DNA of 64,000 nucleotides from NCBI GenBank assembly GCA_030710605.1, contig CP092869.1:12239425-12303424 (forward strand), in the 5' to 3' direction. Shown here piece by piece: positions 1 through 9,974 of the stretch. Origin of the DNA: Cordylochernes scorpioides. Lineage: Eukaryota > Arthropoda > Arachnida > Pseudoscorpiones > Chernetidae. A program made the position numbers and the translations under genes. Position 1 is the first letter of the stretch. Every line of letters starts with the position of its first letter. The notes under the pieces are model-generated. The model was not told the origin of the DNA and ran no database searches. It saw only the letters and a program-made list of their open reading frames with translations.

Positions 1-239
1 GCGCGAGCGAATTGACTTTTTGTAAATATACATAATTATAAAGATAGAAGCTTCTATAGAAGATAATGATCATAATGACGATGCGCGCGCATCTGTGACA
101 GCGATGAGGAATTAAGGAAAGACGGTCGTGACTATATATTAATAATAAAAATAATAATAATAATATAATTATTATATTATTATTATAAAGCTATACAAAC
201 AGTTTTACCGCATAAGTTTCTTTTTTATTTATGAAAAAT
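1..239. other. AT-rich sequence, no gene
   Basis: Low-complexity AT-rich DNA with an (ATA)n-like run near 140-190. No coding or RNA feature seen. Confidence 0.6.
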
Positions 240-480
240 AATTTTTAATTTCAAAGAGAAATATTTAATATTTCTAACTTTGGATGACGTATGAAAAGGT
301 TGAATACATGAAGAGTGATGGTCTATATATGAAGGGATGACGTATGGAAGGGTGAAAAATATGAAGAGTAATGGCGAACGGAAAAATAAAAGTGTCCAGG
401 AGCGGGAATCGAACCCACAACCTTCTGCTTACCGGGCAGGTGCCATGTCCACTAGGCTATCCTGGACGTATTTCTCCGTT
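240..480. repeat. Repeat arm enclosing a tRNA-like gene
   Basis: The sequence around 240-300 and 355-393 (an 'atatttctaac' block, then 'gaagagtaatg' and 'gaacggaaaaataaa') closely resembles the left arm of the inverted-repeat element at 25190-25275 and 35330-35415. There the arm folds back on itself within about 20 bases. Here the same position is occupied by a full tRNA-like cloverleaf, and the far side reads 'ctccgttcg', the complement of the left arm. So the tRNA-like gene sits at the fold point of a dispersed palindromic repeat. Confidence 0.55.
394..467 (-). tRNA. tRNA-like gene, loop reads GGT (Thr-like), perhaps a pseudogene
   Basis: On the minus strand the two ends pair as a perfect 7-bp acceptor stem (GTCCAGG/CCTGGAC). 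The T arm has five pairs (GTGGG/CCCGC, one of them T-G) around TTCGATT. The A box (TAGCCTAGTGG) and B box (GGTTCGATTCC) match polymerase III consensus. A T-rich run (TTTTATTTTT) follows the 3' end as a terminator. The anticodon loop CCGGTAA puts GGT in the anticodon position, but residue 33 is C rather than U, the D arm is short, and the first anticodon-stem pair is C-A. These oddities and the repeat setting suggest a mobile tRNA-derived copy rather than a housekeeping gene. A tRNA covariance-model score would settle it. Confidence 0.6.
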
Positions 481-745
481 CGTAACTAATATTTAAACTG
501 ACTAATCTATATTAATAAAATGCAAATTTCATAAGAGTACATCACTTTAAACTTTCGTTACAATGCATCAATTTCAACCAAATTTTCAACATTTATGTAA
601 AACGAGATGGAGCAGGTTTTGCTTAACATCAAAATATTTTTCCTAACTTTAAAATACATAACTTTGCTGTTATCGATAAAATACAAAAAAATTCAACAGA
701 GTAAAAGTATTTATACTTTCAAAAGTGTTTACTTTCCGCTACTTG
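481..745. other. AT-rich sequence, no gene
   Basis: No supported feature. The 69-codon open frame starting near 607 is Phe/Ile/Tyr/Lys-rich, as expected from AT-rich non-coding DNA. Confidence 0.5.
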
Positions 746-749
746 CTAA

Positions 750-1640
750 CTGCTCTAATTTGAAATATTTGGTAGGTTTTATTTATTTATATATTTTCAT
801 TTTTAGATATAACTGATCTAATTCGTCGTTTAAAATAACTTCTCTTGAAATATTTGGTATGTTTTATTTATTTATTTATATTTTCATTTTTAGATATAAC
901 TGATCTAATTCGCCGTTTAAAATAACTGCTCTAATTCGAAATATTTGGTATGTTTTATTTGTGTTCACTCTATTTCTATTTATTTGAAGTATTATAATTT
1001 CCATGTTTCAAAAACCTATTTCAAAAAGGTTGTTAGAAATATGTAAGGCCTGAAATAGCTTTACATGCGAACATTATGATGCCAAGCGTAGCTTAATAAC
1101 TGCTCTTGAAATATTTTGTATGTTTTATTTATTTATATATATATTATAATATAAAAAAAAGATATGATTTTCTGTTTGATATTGGATCATCTTGATTTTG
1201 GTTATCTTGAGGATTAAGCTATGGTGGTGCAGTCGTGGTTAAAATCTTGTAAGTAAAATAATGAAAATAGTTTTGATTAGATATTGTTTTAATTGTAAAC
1301 CCATGGAATATATATAAAACAATTTGATAAAAGTAATGCCTGTCTTAAGGCGTATAAATAAATAAAACAAAAGATTATTTACATAATTACAAAAACTTTG
1401 GATCGGCCAACGGGGAACAACAACAATGAGTTTTTATAGTAGAAGCGTGACCTCTGGCGGTCGATTAAAACAGAGTATTTATATCAATGAAATTATAACT
1501 TTAAATAAAACAACATTTTAACATATAACATTATTAAATAAAATATTTCAATATAACATTTCATTTTTAGATTTAACTGATCTAATTCGCCGTTTAAAAT
1601 AACTGCTCTAATTCGAAATATTTGGTATTTATTTATTGAA
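750..1640. repeat. Degenerate 85-91-bp tandem repeat, split by an LTR-like insertion
   Basis: The block 'gaaatatttggtatgtttta' recurs with starts at 762, 847 and 938, and in part near 1110 and 1616. It is each time linked to 'aactgatctaattcgccg'. The stretch at about 1135-1540 that separates the last copies is an unrelated LTR-like repeat, so the array was interrupted by an insertion. Confidence 0.6.
1135..1540 (-). repeat. LTR-like repeat, copy 1
   Basis: On the minus strand this matches 9179-9560 with scattered differences along its length. It starts near 'TGTTATAT', has a block 'CGACCGCCAGAGGTC', a TATA-like 'TATAAAAACTCATTG', and 'AACCACGACTGCACCACCA' near its end. Size and layout fit a solo LTR of an old retrotransposon. 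No coding remnant adjoins it, and exact ends and target duplication are blurred by AT-rich sequence. Confidence 0.5.
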
Positions 1641-1929
1641 GTCCTTTTTTAAATTTTCTTATGGAGTTTTTTAATTATTGCTTTTATCTTTTAAATACAG
1701 TTTATTTATTATATTTTCTACATATATGGGTTGTATCTAAAAAATAGGTTATTTATATTTTTAAATAAGCGAGGGATTTCTTTAACAGATTCATTTATTT
1801 GTCTTTTTGAGGTCCTTTTTCAAAATTTTATTTAAGATATTTTAATTTATTTGATTAAGTATTTTATATTTAGATTATTTATAGTTTTTTTTAACATATA
1901 GGGGTTGTATTTTGTATTTTAGAAAATTA
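1641..1929. other. T-rich spacer, no gene
   Basis: T-rich sequence leading into the 215-bp tandem repeats. Nothing recognisable. Confidence 0.5.
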
Positions 1930-2760
1930 TTTCTATTTTTTTCCTCAAAAAAGCATGATTTTTTTGCCGTGTCCTGCGGTTGGTCTATTTTTGAGGCTTT
2001 TTAATGATAACTGGTTTTGTACATTAATTTTTTAGCTTTTTAATATTATGCTTTTAGTTTTTTTATAATCTTTTTACCATATCTGGAAGGTTATTTTGAA
2101 GAAAAAGCATGCTTTTTTCTTATTTCTTATTTTTCTTATTTCTATTTTTTTCCTCAAAAAAGCATGCTTTTTCATTGCCGTGTCCTGCGGTTGGTCTATT
2201 TTTGAGGCTTTTTAATGATAACTGGTTTTGTACATTAATTTTTTAGCTTTTTAATATTATGCTTTTAGTTTTTTTATAATCTTTTTAACATATCTGGAAG
2301 GTTATTTTGAAGAAAAAGCATGCTTTTTTTATTTCTTATTTCTTATTTCTTATTTTTCTTATTTCTATTTTTTTCCTCAAAAAAGCATGCTTTTTCATTG
2401 CCGTGTCCTGCGGTTGGTCTATTTTTGAGGCTTTTCAATGATAAATGGTTTTGTACATTAATTTTTTAGCTTTTTTTTTTTTTAATATTATGCTTTTAGT
2501 TTTTTATAATCTTTTTAACATATCTGGAAGGTTATTTTGAAGAAAAAGCATGCTTTTTTCTTATTTCTTATTTTTCTTATTTCTATTTTTTTCCTCAAAA
2601 AAGCATGCTTTTTCATTGCCGTGTCCTGCGGTTGGTCTATTTTTGAGGCTTTTTAATGATAAATGGTTTTGTACATTAATTTTTTAGCTTTAATATTATG
2701 CTTTTAGTTTTTTATAATCTTTTTAACATATCTGGAAGGTTATTTTGAAGAAAAAATTTA
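1930..2760. repeat. Four tandem ~215-bp repeats upstream of the Helitron ORF
   Basis: The marker 'gccgtgtcctgcggttggtc' begins at 1966, 2177, 2400 and 2618, giving periods of 211, 223 and 218 bases. Each unit ends in a palindrome-like 'aaaaagcatgcttttt' and a (TTATTTC)n stretch whose copy number differs between units. The array runs straight into the region upstream of the Helitron-like coding fragment, so it may be its 5' leader or promoter region. Confidence 0.8.
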
Positions 2761-2867
2761 GGAATTTTGATTTTTACCTCAAAAAAGACAGGTATTTTTT
2801 ATGCTTTGTTTATAAATTGCTGGTTTTTAAGCTTTTGTTATTAATCTCAATATTTTTTTTTCAGAAT

Positions 2868-3375
2868 ATGCCTCGCCGCAGCCGACCTTTAATTGGTAGG
2901 AATACGGCTGCTTCCAGGAGATATAGGAATGCTATAGCTATTGAGACACCACTTCAAAGTGAGACGCGTCGTGCGCTTCGCCGTCTTAGGTATTCTGAAG
3001 CCCGCGTCGCAGCTGCAAAAACTATGCAAGTTCCTGTTCAGCGTATTCAGCTTTGGACTCATAAGCCGTTTTCAGGTTTGCAGTATAATACCCATATTGA
3101 TTATAAAGCTGATTCATCTGTCGATATAGGCCAAATGTCTCGGGTATGCCAGTTTTGCTCTGCTTTGAGATTTAGAGATGAACCCTTTGGCCTCTGTTGT
3201 AAACAAGGTAGAGTTTCTCTACTTGCTATTGAGTCCCCTCCAGAACCTATTTTCTCTTTGCTCTCTGGCCTACATCCTCTATCGAAGTCCTTCTTGCTGC
3301 ATATCCGTAGATATAACTATATTCCAAATGACATCTTTTGGTGCTAGACAAGTTGTAACTGTAAATATGCATATT
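2868..3375 (+). pseudogene. Helitron Rep/helicase N-terminal fragment, frameshifted and truncated
   Basis: The frame from ATG 2868 starts MPRRSRPLIGRN and contains a basic region, then CQFCSALRFRDE, GLCCKQGRVSL, SPPEP, and a segment ending in IRRYNY. This C-x2-C ... CC spacing, followed by 'FQMTSFGA' in the next frame (about 3319-3345), is typical of the Helitron-like N-terminal domain that precedes Rep and helicase. The last motif is displaced by a one-base frameshift near 3318. The homology stops at about 3375, so the nickase and helicase domains are absent. A run of T followed by CAG just before ATG 2868 looks like a 3' splice site. The fragment is non-functional as it stands. The family assignment rests on motif recall. 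Confidence 0.75.
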
Positions 3376-3825
3376 TTGTGTGGTATTACAAAAGTTTCAA
3401 TAAATATCTTTTTTAAATATTTTCTCTTCAAGCCCATCATACACCACACATGCTACATTTTTCACATGTTTCAATGTGTAGGGTTTTCAACCTTCATGGT
3501 AAGGTATTCTTACTTAAGAAGTATACTGTGTTAGAAAAATTTATGGTTTTTAATTATTGGTTATTTTATTGTGTTTATTTTACATACATGTGTTTATATT
3601 ACATAGTATGTGTTATTTTTTGATAATTTGATTGGAAATATTAGTTTTAGCGCAACTTGCTTCATACCGTAATGTTTATCTGTGTTGGCTTGCTGAACAA
3701 TACTGGCCCAACATGAATTTACCTATGTTTACCCAAATTACCATTTTAGCATAAGTATACATCTTGCACCTAATAAGAGACCTAAACAATGTGTAAGGTT
3801 TAACAAAGAGTGGTCTAACATACAC
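3376..3825. other. Unassigned AT-rich sequence
   Basis: No gene or repeat recognised in this stretch following the Helitron fragment. Confidence 0.5.
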
Positions 3826-4451
3826 ATTGTTTCGGTTTCAGTGAACAAAGAGGTCAGTAAATTTTATTAGAAAAAAAAAAACTATTCCATGTAATGTAAT
3901 AGAAACAAAATACGACCACTACGACCCGGGTTCGATCCCCGCATTGGACACTTTTTTCTGTTTAAAAAAAAAATGCTCCAATGGCCCCCCCGATTCTTGC
4001 AAAAGTCCAACCCCACCAGCGAGTGCAAGTAACCAAACGGGACTCTGGCACATTTGTAAGTGCAAAGTCGAACTGCTTTCACATGTGTAGACATGTGGTG
4101 CGCTTACAGTAAAAAGCAGTCGCTAACTACCCACCATGCTTATCATGGCCTGTACCACGTGTACTAGGGATAAGCAAAAAAATAATAATAAAAAAAAATG
4201 AGGATTAAAGATTTTGATTTGTGTTGAAAATTTTGCATGCATTTCTCTATTTCTGTTCTTATCTTGCAAAGCTAATGGATTGTTTAGGTTGCTTATTTTT
4301 GACTCGCCAATTTGTTTAGTGATAAAGTGGTATAGCGTTCTTTTTCAGAGCATCACCCTACAAAAAAATTACCTGACCTTTCCTAATATTCAGATAGATT
4401 GATTATATCAATAGTTTCATCAAATTGTTTCGGTTTCAGTGAACAAAGAGG
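3826..4451 (+). repeat. 28-bp direct repeats flanking a SINE region
   Basis: A 28-bp sequence beginning 'attgtttcggtttcag' and ending 'tgaacaaagagg' occurs at 3826-3853 and identically at 4424-4451. The SINE lies between them. The repeat is longer than a usual target-site duplication, so a local duplication is as likely. The unit has the look of a splice acceptor (pyrimidines then CAG). Confidence 0.6.
3878..4198 (+). repeat. tRNA-derived SINE, copy 1
   Basis: A polymerase III B box (GGTTCGATCCC) at about 3929 is followed by 'CGCATTGGACAC', a T-run, a body containing 'ccaatggcccccc', 'gtgcaagtaaccaaacggg' and 'acatgtgtagacatgtgg', and an A-rich tail with AAT repeats. The same body recurs on the minus strand near 29.3, 31.1, 50.5 and 53.5 kb. 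Copies 3 and 5 keep a longer 5' head. Layout is that of a tRNA-headed SINE of roughly 320-bp. Confidence 0.7.
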
Positions 4452-4574
4452 AGCCTTATTTACGTATTTACATTTGAAAAAATGTTATTTTATTTTATTG
4501 AGTTATAACATATAGTTTTCTGCCATCTACAAGTCAAAAATGTAAAATATGTTTTACTGCTATTATGTTTTAAG

Positions 4575-4973
4575 ATATGGGACATAACTGACCCTGAAGG
4601 TCTGTCGGTGACTGTGAGACCGTTCTGTGGCTGGGAGGCGGTGGTGGCTGAGGGCCTGCTGTCGGTGGAGTGGCGGCGAGACTTGCGGCGCGTGTCCCCG
4701 TTGGCGAAGGAAGGGTGGGGCTTCCTCGTGGACTGCCTGCAACAACAACGAGGATGTTACTACAACACCTCGCTGGAATCTGGATTCATTTACCTGCTAC
4801 AGGATGGAACTACACAGGCAAATGTGACGTCCTTTACGTCTCACAGAAGATATCGAGGAGAGAAACCAAAGAAAACTGAGGAAGGGGGAACTAAGGAGAA
4901 GTCTACGTACAGAAGACCTAATATACACAGAGACTCGCAGAAGGGATTTCAAGAGAGTACACCACGTATATAA
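4575..4973 (+). CDS. Exon-like open frame, unidentified
   Basis: After a pyrimidine-rich stretch ending in AAG (4572-4574) a GC-rich frame opens in otherwise AT-rich DNA: IWDITDPEGLSVTVRPF, then WEAVVAEGLLSVEWRRDL, and GFIYLLQDG near 4800. The sudden GC rise and ordinary amino-acid composition suggest a real or recently real coding exon, continuing open to a stop at 4971-4973. No convincing donor site was found, and the part after about 4803 becomes Lys/Glu/Thr-rich and overlaps an inverted repeat, so the true exon probably ends near 4800. I do not recognise the protein. A pseudogene or transposon fragment remains possible. Confidence 0.35.
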   Translation: MWDITDPEGLSVTVRPFCGWEAVVAEGLLSVEWRRDLRRVSPLAKEGWGFLVDCLQQQRGCYYNTSLESGFIYLLQDGTTQANVTSFTSHRRYRGEKPKKTEEGGTKEKSTYRRPNIHRDSQKGFQESTPRI

Positions 4974-5130
4974 GCTAACAAGTATGTATATATGTACAGT
5001 AGTTTACATACACCCCATTCTGCGGTATAATATTATTGCCTTCTCTCTATACAAATATAGACTTCGTTACTCTTAGCTCCTCTTCCTCAGTTTTCATTGG
5101 CAGGTTTCTCTCCTCGATAGATTGGAATCT
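4826..5130. repeat. Imperfect inverted repeat
   Basis: The stretch near 4848-4900 ('atcgaggagagaaacc', 'aaaactgaggaag') is complementary to about 5080-5120 ('cttcctcagtttt', 'ggtttctctcctcgat'). The arms are separated by about 180 bases, giving a MITE-like foldback. Confidence 0.5.
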
Positions 5131-5170
5131 TCTGGGCGTCATTGTCTAGGTAGTCCCAGTGGCTAAATAC

Positions 5171-5350
5171 ACTCATGGACAAAACTTAAGAAAGTTGTAC
5201 CTCTTATCATGTATATCGGAACAATAACTCTGAAAAATATTACAATGATCTTTATTGAAGACATACAAGATAACCATTTCAAATAAAGATGCCTGCAACT
5301 TGCTATATATGTATAGGAAGTTGCAGGCATCTTTATTTGAATGGCTCAGA
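5171..5350. repeat. Palindromic MITE-like sequence with 'tcatggacaaaacttaag'
   Basis: Two arms, 'caaataaagatgcctgcaac' (5279-5298) and its complement (5321-5340), flank a short AT loop. A conserved 18-mer 'tcatggacaaaacttaag' lies at about 5174 and recurs in the centre of the large palindrome at 9735-9971, so both may belong to one DNA-transposon-derived family. Confidence 0.55.
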
Positions 5351-5818
5351 TAACACAAATAGAGAGAGAGAAAAAAAAAACCTAGGATGTGACACAATAA
5401 TAGTGATGATTTTACGATTGAAAACGGTCTCTAAGGTCATCTCTCTCATATAAAACTGCCACGATTAAGTAAAGGCGATGTTACAGGACAGACAGAGGTA
5501 CCTGATCTTGTAGTTCTCAAGGAGGGGCTGGGTGTCGTCGTCCCCTTCCCCATCCTCCAACTTCAGCACGGCCTGGGTCACACGGCAGTGTTAGGCTGTG
5601 GTAGTTAGGCTGCAGTGTCTACACTTGATATATGGGAACTACGCCTAGCTGCCCCGTGGAGAGATTGAGGAAAAAATATATATTTGCACTTTGTGGAATA
5701 AAACTAAGAGTAAAGAATACCAATTCCAACACCTACAAAAAGAAGTGTGTGGGCAATGTATGGAGAACAACAGGGTATCCCAAACAATATGTATAATGAG
5801 AATTACAGATAGTTTTGA
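5351..5818. other. No gene recognised
   Basis: Mixed-composition sequence with purine and pyrimidine tracts. No supported coding or RNA feature. Confidence 0.4.
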
Positions 5819-5960
5819 TGCATCTATCCCTCCAACCAATCAGAAGAAGAGAGAGACAGATAATTCCAACCAATGAGAATTACAGACAGACCTTTCCAAC
5901 CAATGAGAAGGATAGAGAGCTACGAGGCATCTATCCCTCCAACCAATCAGAAGGAGGACG
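5819..5960. repeat. Short tandem repeats carrying CCAAT motifs
   Basis: 'gcatctatccctccaaccaa' followed by 'tcagaag' occurs twice, about 108 bases apart, with further 'ccaaccaatgagaa' copies between. Four CCAAT boxes fall at roughly 37-base spacing, two of them in a CCAATCAG context. This could be promoter-like clustering of NF-Y sites or simply a minisatellite. No gene start was found next to it. Confidence 0.5.
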
Positions 5961-6460
5961 TTGTAATAAAGTTGTTTCAATCTCTCCTCCTCTACATCAT
6001 CATAGAAGAGAACAAGCCATCAGGATAGTGACGCCCGGTCCAGATTTGGTCAATTCAGAAAACCCCACAAGATGATTCAGGGTTTCCGTTCTCATCGGTA
6101 GAGTTAAGAGGATAGAATTTTCTTTACATGGCAGTTTAGGAAGATGAAATTGTGTTGTATATTGAAAGTCGAGGGTTTAAAAAAAGGGAAAATAATGTCA
6201 GGAGAATTTGTATGCGATCTTCCCCCATTATAGAGCTGAAGAGCTGGTTGCCGTCATTTATTCTATTGGTGTAAACACGACATGGTTTCAATTCAGAGCC
6301 GGTTCAGACTTGGTTTTTTTGATAGAGCGATTGTTTATGACTTGAACGGAGACCAAAATATAGAGCTCAAACCATTTTGGAGTTGAGAGTAAAAAAACGA
6401 CCAAAATTATACACGTTTCTTTATTAACTGTAATATTCTTGGAGAGAAGTACTCCGGCAA
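5961..6460. other. No gene recognised
   Basis: Nothing beyond short open frames. Confidence 0.4.
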
Positions 6461-6465
6461 TATTG

Positions 6466-6537
6466 AGATCGTAGCTCAGCCTGCTAAATTGGCTTATTTT
6501 TTAGAAAGATCTATAGGTTCGAATCCGGGAGTAAGAC
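6466..6537 (+). repeat. tRNA-like remnant (A and B boxes)
   Basis: 'GTAGCTCAGCCTG' (A-box-like) and a perfect 'GGTTCGAATCC' B box are spaced as in a tRNA, but no acceptor stem pairs and the middle is AT-rich. Best read as the head of an old tRNA-derived SINE or a tRNA pseudogene. Confidence 0.35.
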
Positions 6538-6539
6538 AG

Positions 6540-9178
6540 TAAATATAAATATATTTATAATGTTCTCTTATAGCTCGTTATAAGTTTACGACAGTTCGTT
6601 GAACGTCCTAGTCTTGACGGAATACACTAAGGGGAAAATAGGGGGAAAAGAAGTTACGTCCAGAAGGAAAGAACTGGTGGAATGCTATAAAAATTTGTTG
6701 CATCAGTCAGTCTCCTACATCGACCAAATCATCAAAACACAAAAAAAAAATGTGCCCAACTTCAACTTTTTTCTAGACGTTTGTGTTCATTCAAAATTTA
6801 ATAATTCATTGTACGTTACCCAAAAAAAAAGTTCATTTAAACCAAATTCCATGTTTTTTTTGTTTTTTTTTTCTATCAATTCCTTCTGACTGTAACACAT
6901 TCTATTGTCAACGAGTGTATCGCAACTAAAATACGAGTGTTTGAATATGTAGAGTGTGTAAAAATGCTTGACACGAAGAGCCACCACCACCATATTACAA
7001 TAGGGCAACACGATACCATCGCGATAACAGCTGGGAGGAGGAGGGACGATCAATCAATGGAGAGATAGGTTGGTCTGACCGCCGGCCAGCCGGCCAGCGT
7101 ACTGTCTAGGTAGCCAGCCATATTGGTTGACAAGATATTCACAACGTTCTTTAACTGTTGCATCGGTCAAATATCTAAGGGTTTTTTTTTATATTTTCAG
7201 CAAGTAAAAAATATATGAATACTATAAAAATTCTATAAAGAGAGAAATATAAATAAAAAAGCTGTGTGTGTGTGTATCCAAAAAATTACAGAGCTGGTAG
7301 GATAAATTCCTACTGCACACTTTTTTTTTTAACGTAATTCGAATGAATGGTTAAAAACAAAATTTAAATGACTTTGAGGTGTTTTACAGGTAGGAAAAGA
7401 AAAAAAAAGTGAATCATTTAAAAAATATAATAATAAATTGTTAGAGAAATTAGACAAATATACTACCACATAGACTAGAAATCCGTAGCTTTTTGTTTTA
7501 GCGCTATTTTTAGATATTAATACTAAAAGATTGTGGTAGTACAGTGTCTATTGTAAACCACTGCTATGTACAGTGGTCGGTCCCTCTCTCCATTCTGTCC
7601 AGCCTGATGTATTATATGATTGGGTGATATCAAGTCAGTTATTAGGAGTGTCCTCTTCTCAGTTGTTGTTTCTTATTGCCACAATATATAGGTCCAGACC
7701 ATTAGTGGGTGAAGTTTTGATACGGTTTCCTGGATTGTACCAAATAACACTTGGAGGATCGGATACAATCACAAGGAGATATTTGGTTACACTTGACTGT
7801 TACTTCTTCCAGGCACTGCACCAGAGCTTCTCAAACCTTTTGGCCCTTAGGTCGTTAACATCTGTTCAAAAACTTCGCGGACACACCGATTATTTTTAAA
7901 ACAACAACAAACTTTACTAGAAAGAACTACAACCACAAGTTAATTGTAACACAAACACACTAAAAAAAAGAGGCATTTAAGTAAAAAAAAAGTACAAAAT
8001 TATAATAATATTATTATATATATTCTTAATAAGGTTTTTTTTTTCAATGCAAGAAGAGGTGAAAATCTCCGAGGACAGCAATCTCTGATCTAAGACATGA
8101 TGCGGTTGACAAGATAATTCTGACCGCCCTTCATCAAACACCTCGCGGCTTTCTCGCCCAAACCTTCCGTATTGACCCATTTGATGAGCGATCACTCATG
8201 TAATGACTTGTTTTGATCTAATACCTTAGATAGCCAGCCTCACATGGGGGATTTCTACAGTAATAATACATAGCAATCCATACACACTGCCATCAACAAG
8301 CTATAGATCAAATTGTCATGTTTACATTGTACTCCATTAACGCCGTGTGGACACACCGGAATAACATTAATGAAAAAAAATGGAACACAAGCAAAACAAC
8401 TTAAAATAGTACAGTAAAACATTCTACAATCGACCCAGCTGGCGAACCTCCCAGACAGGCCGCTATATTACAAAAAAAAAAAGACTTCACCTCTAATGAA
8501 AGACCATCTAAGAATATAAAGAGCATATGTGTTAGTTGGAAGATTCTCGCTCGTGGAGGAGTCTGCTGTATCGTGGTATTGTCGTGGATCTCCCCCGTGG
8601 GTACGCGCCGTGTAGATGGATCCCCCACAGGAACGGAAGATATCGACCTTGTGCGACCCAGATGGAGCACGGGCCAACTTGGTCGCTGACCCACCGTCCA
8701 AAATAACACGGGGAGTGCGCCAAACATTCCCTCGGCGATGCCACCACCACCTCAGGACTGCCTACGGACAATGGACCATATTCAAATCTCTACCGCGTCA
8801 ATGACCCGAAGCCCAACAACAACAGGAGGAACAATGGATCTTCTTTTTGTGGAACTTTGAATCGAAGCCTGTGTGCTCGCTTCCTTGTCAATCACCCCCT
8901 TCTCCGCCAACACGGATATCAAATACCTTGCCAAATACCGAGCGACAGGGATTCTAGTAATCATTAAGTACAGTAACACCTCCCATGAACATCCATCCTT
9001 TGTAAAAAACAAAATCAAATTTAAAAAAAAAAAAGACTTGATCCAACTTCTAGGTGATCTAGGAGACCACCTCCAGGAGAGTCCAAGGTTATCCGTGTTT
9101 TTAGACTAAGGTATTTTTTTATATGGAAGTTTCAACTCTAATTACGTATAAATATATACTTATATATATATATATATA
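6540..9178. other. Long stretch without a recognised gene
   Basis: Contains several open frames of 60-108 codons (for example 7573-7899 plus and 8401-8727 minus), none with a recognisable domain. The 8400-9100 part is less AT-rich than its surroundings and could hide exons, but no splice pattern supports one. Homopolymer runs and microsatellites are frequent. Confidence 0.4.
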
Positions 9179-9560
9179 TGTTATATTAAAATATTATATT
9201 TAAAATTATATATTTCATAGTTTCAAATACTCTGCTTAAATCGACCGCCAGAGGTCGCGCTTTCCCTATAAATACTCATTGTTTGTCTTCCCCGTTGGCC
9301 GACCCAAAACATTTGTACATTATGTAAATAATCTTTTGTTTTCCTTATTCTTCTCGCCTTAAGCCAGGCATTACTTTAATCAAATTATGTTCTTATATAT
9401 CACTTTATCTCAAATAAATCAATATCTGATCAAAACCATTTTTAGTATTTTTCTTTCAAGATTTTAACCACGACTGCACCACCATAGCATAATCATCAAG
9501 ATGATCCAAAACTACAGAAATCTTATCTTTTTTTTTTTTTTAAATATAATATATATATGT
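9179..9560 (+). repeat. LTR-like repeat, copy 2
   Basis: Plus-strand partner of the repeat at 1135-1540. It starts TGTTATATTAAAAT and has 'CGACCGCCAGAGGTCGCGC', a good TATA box 'CCTATAAATACTCATTG', 'CCCCGTTGGCCGACC', a polyadenylation-type AAATAAA, and 'AACCACGACTGCACCACCA'. This order (promoter then polyadenylation signal within about 380 bases) fits a solo LTR. Confidence 0.55.
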
Positions 9561-9734
9561 CACATTCTGCTTATAAATTATTAGTAGATGTAAATTTTTA
9601 CGCCGTTAGGAATTATGTAAATATTTGTAACGATAAAAAAGGCGCGTGATTGAAATAAAGTTAGTCAGACGGTTGATTCTCTCTTTCTTTACGCAAAACA
9701 ATATCCTCTGCATATTGGCGTGTTACATATATAT

Positions 9735-9971
9735 ATAAAATATGGAGATATATATATTGACTCTCGATCTATCGCCTCTGGCTCAAAAAAAAATATATAT
9801 ATAAACTGGCGACATCAAAGACTTTCCACTTACTTAATCACTTATATGTTCACGTTCATGGACAAAACTTAAGTAAGTGGAAAGTCTTTGATGTCGCCAG
9901 TCATCTTTTTTTTTTTTTTTTTGAGCCAGAGGCGATAGATCGAGAGTCAATATATATATCTCCATATTTTA
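9735..9971. repeat. Large near-perfect palindrome
   Basis: Left arm about 9737-9831 ('gactctcgatctatcgcctc', then 'ctggcgacatcaaagacttt') is complementary to right arm about 9862-9971. The centre holds 'tcatggacaaaac'. Arms differ mainly in an A/T-run insertion. It looks like a recent foldback MITE. Confidence 0.75.
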
Positions 9972-9974
9972 TTA

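Noticed and set aside
8401-8804. Overlapping 60-108-codon frames in a GC-richer patch
   Set aside because: Frames on both strands overlap, none has a recognisable domain or splice support.
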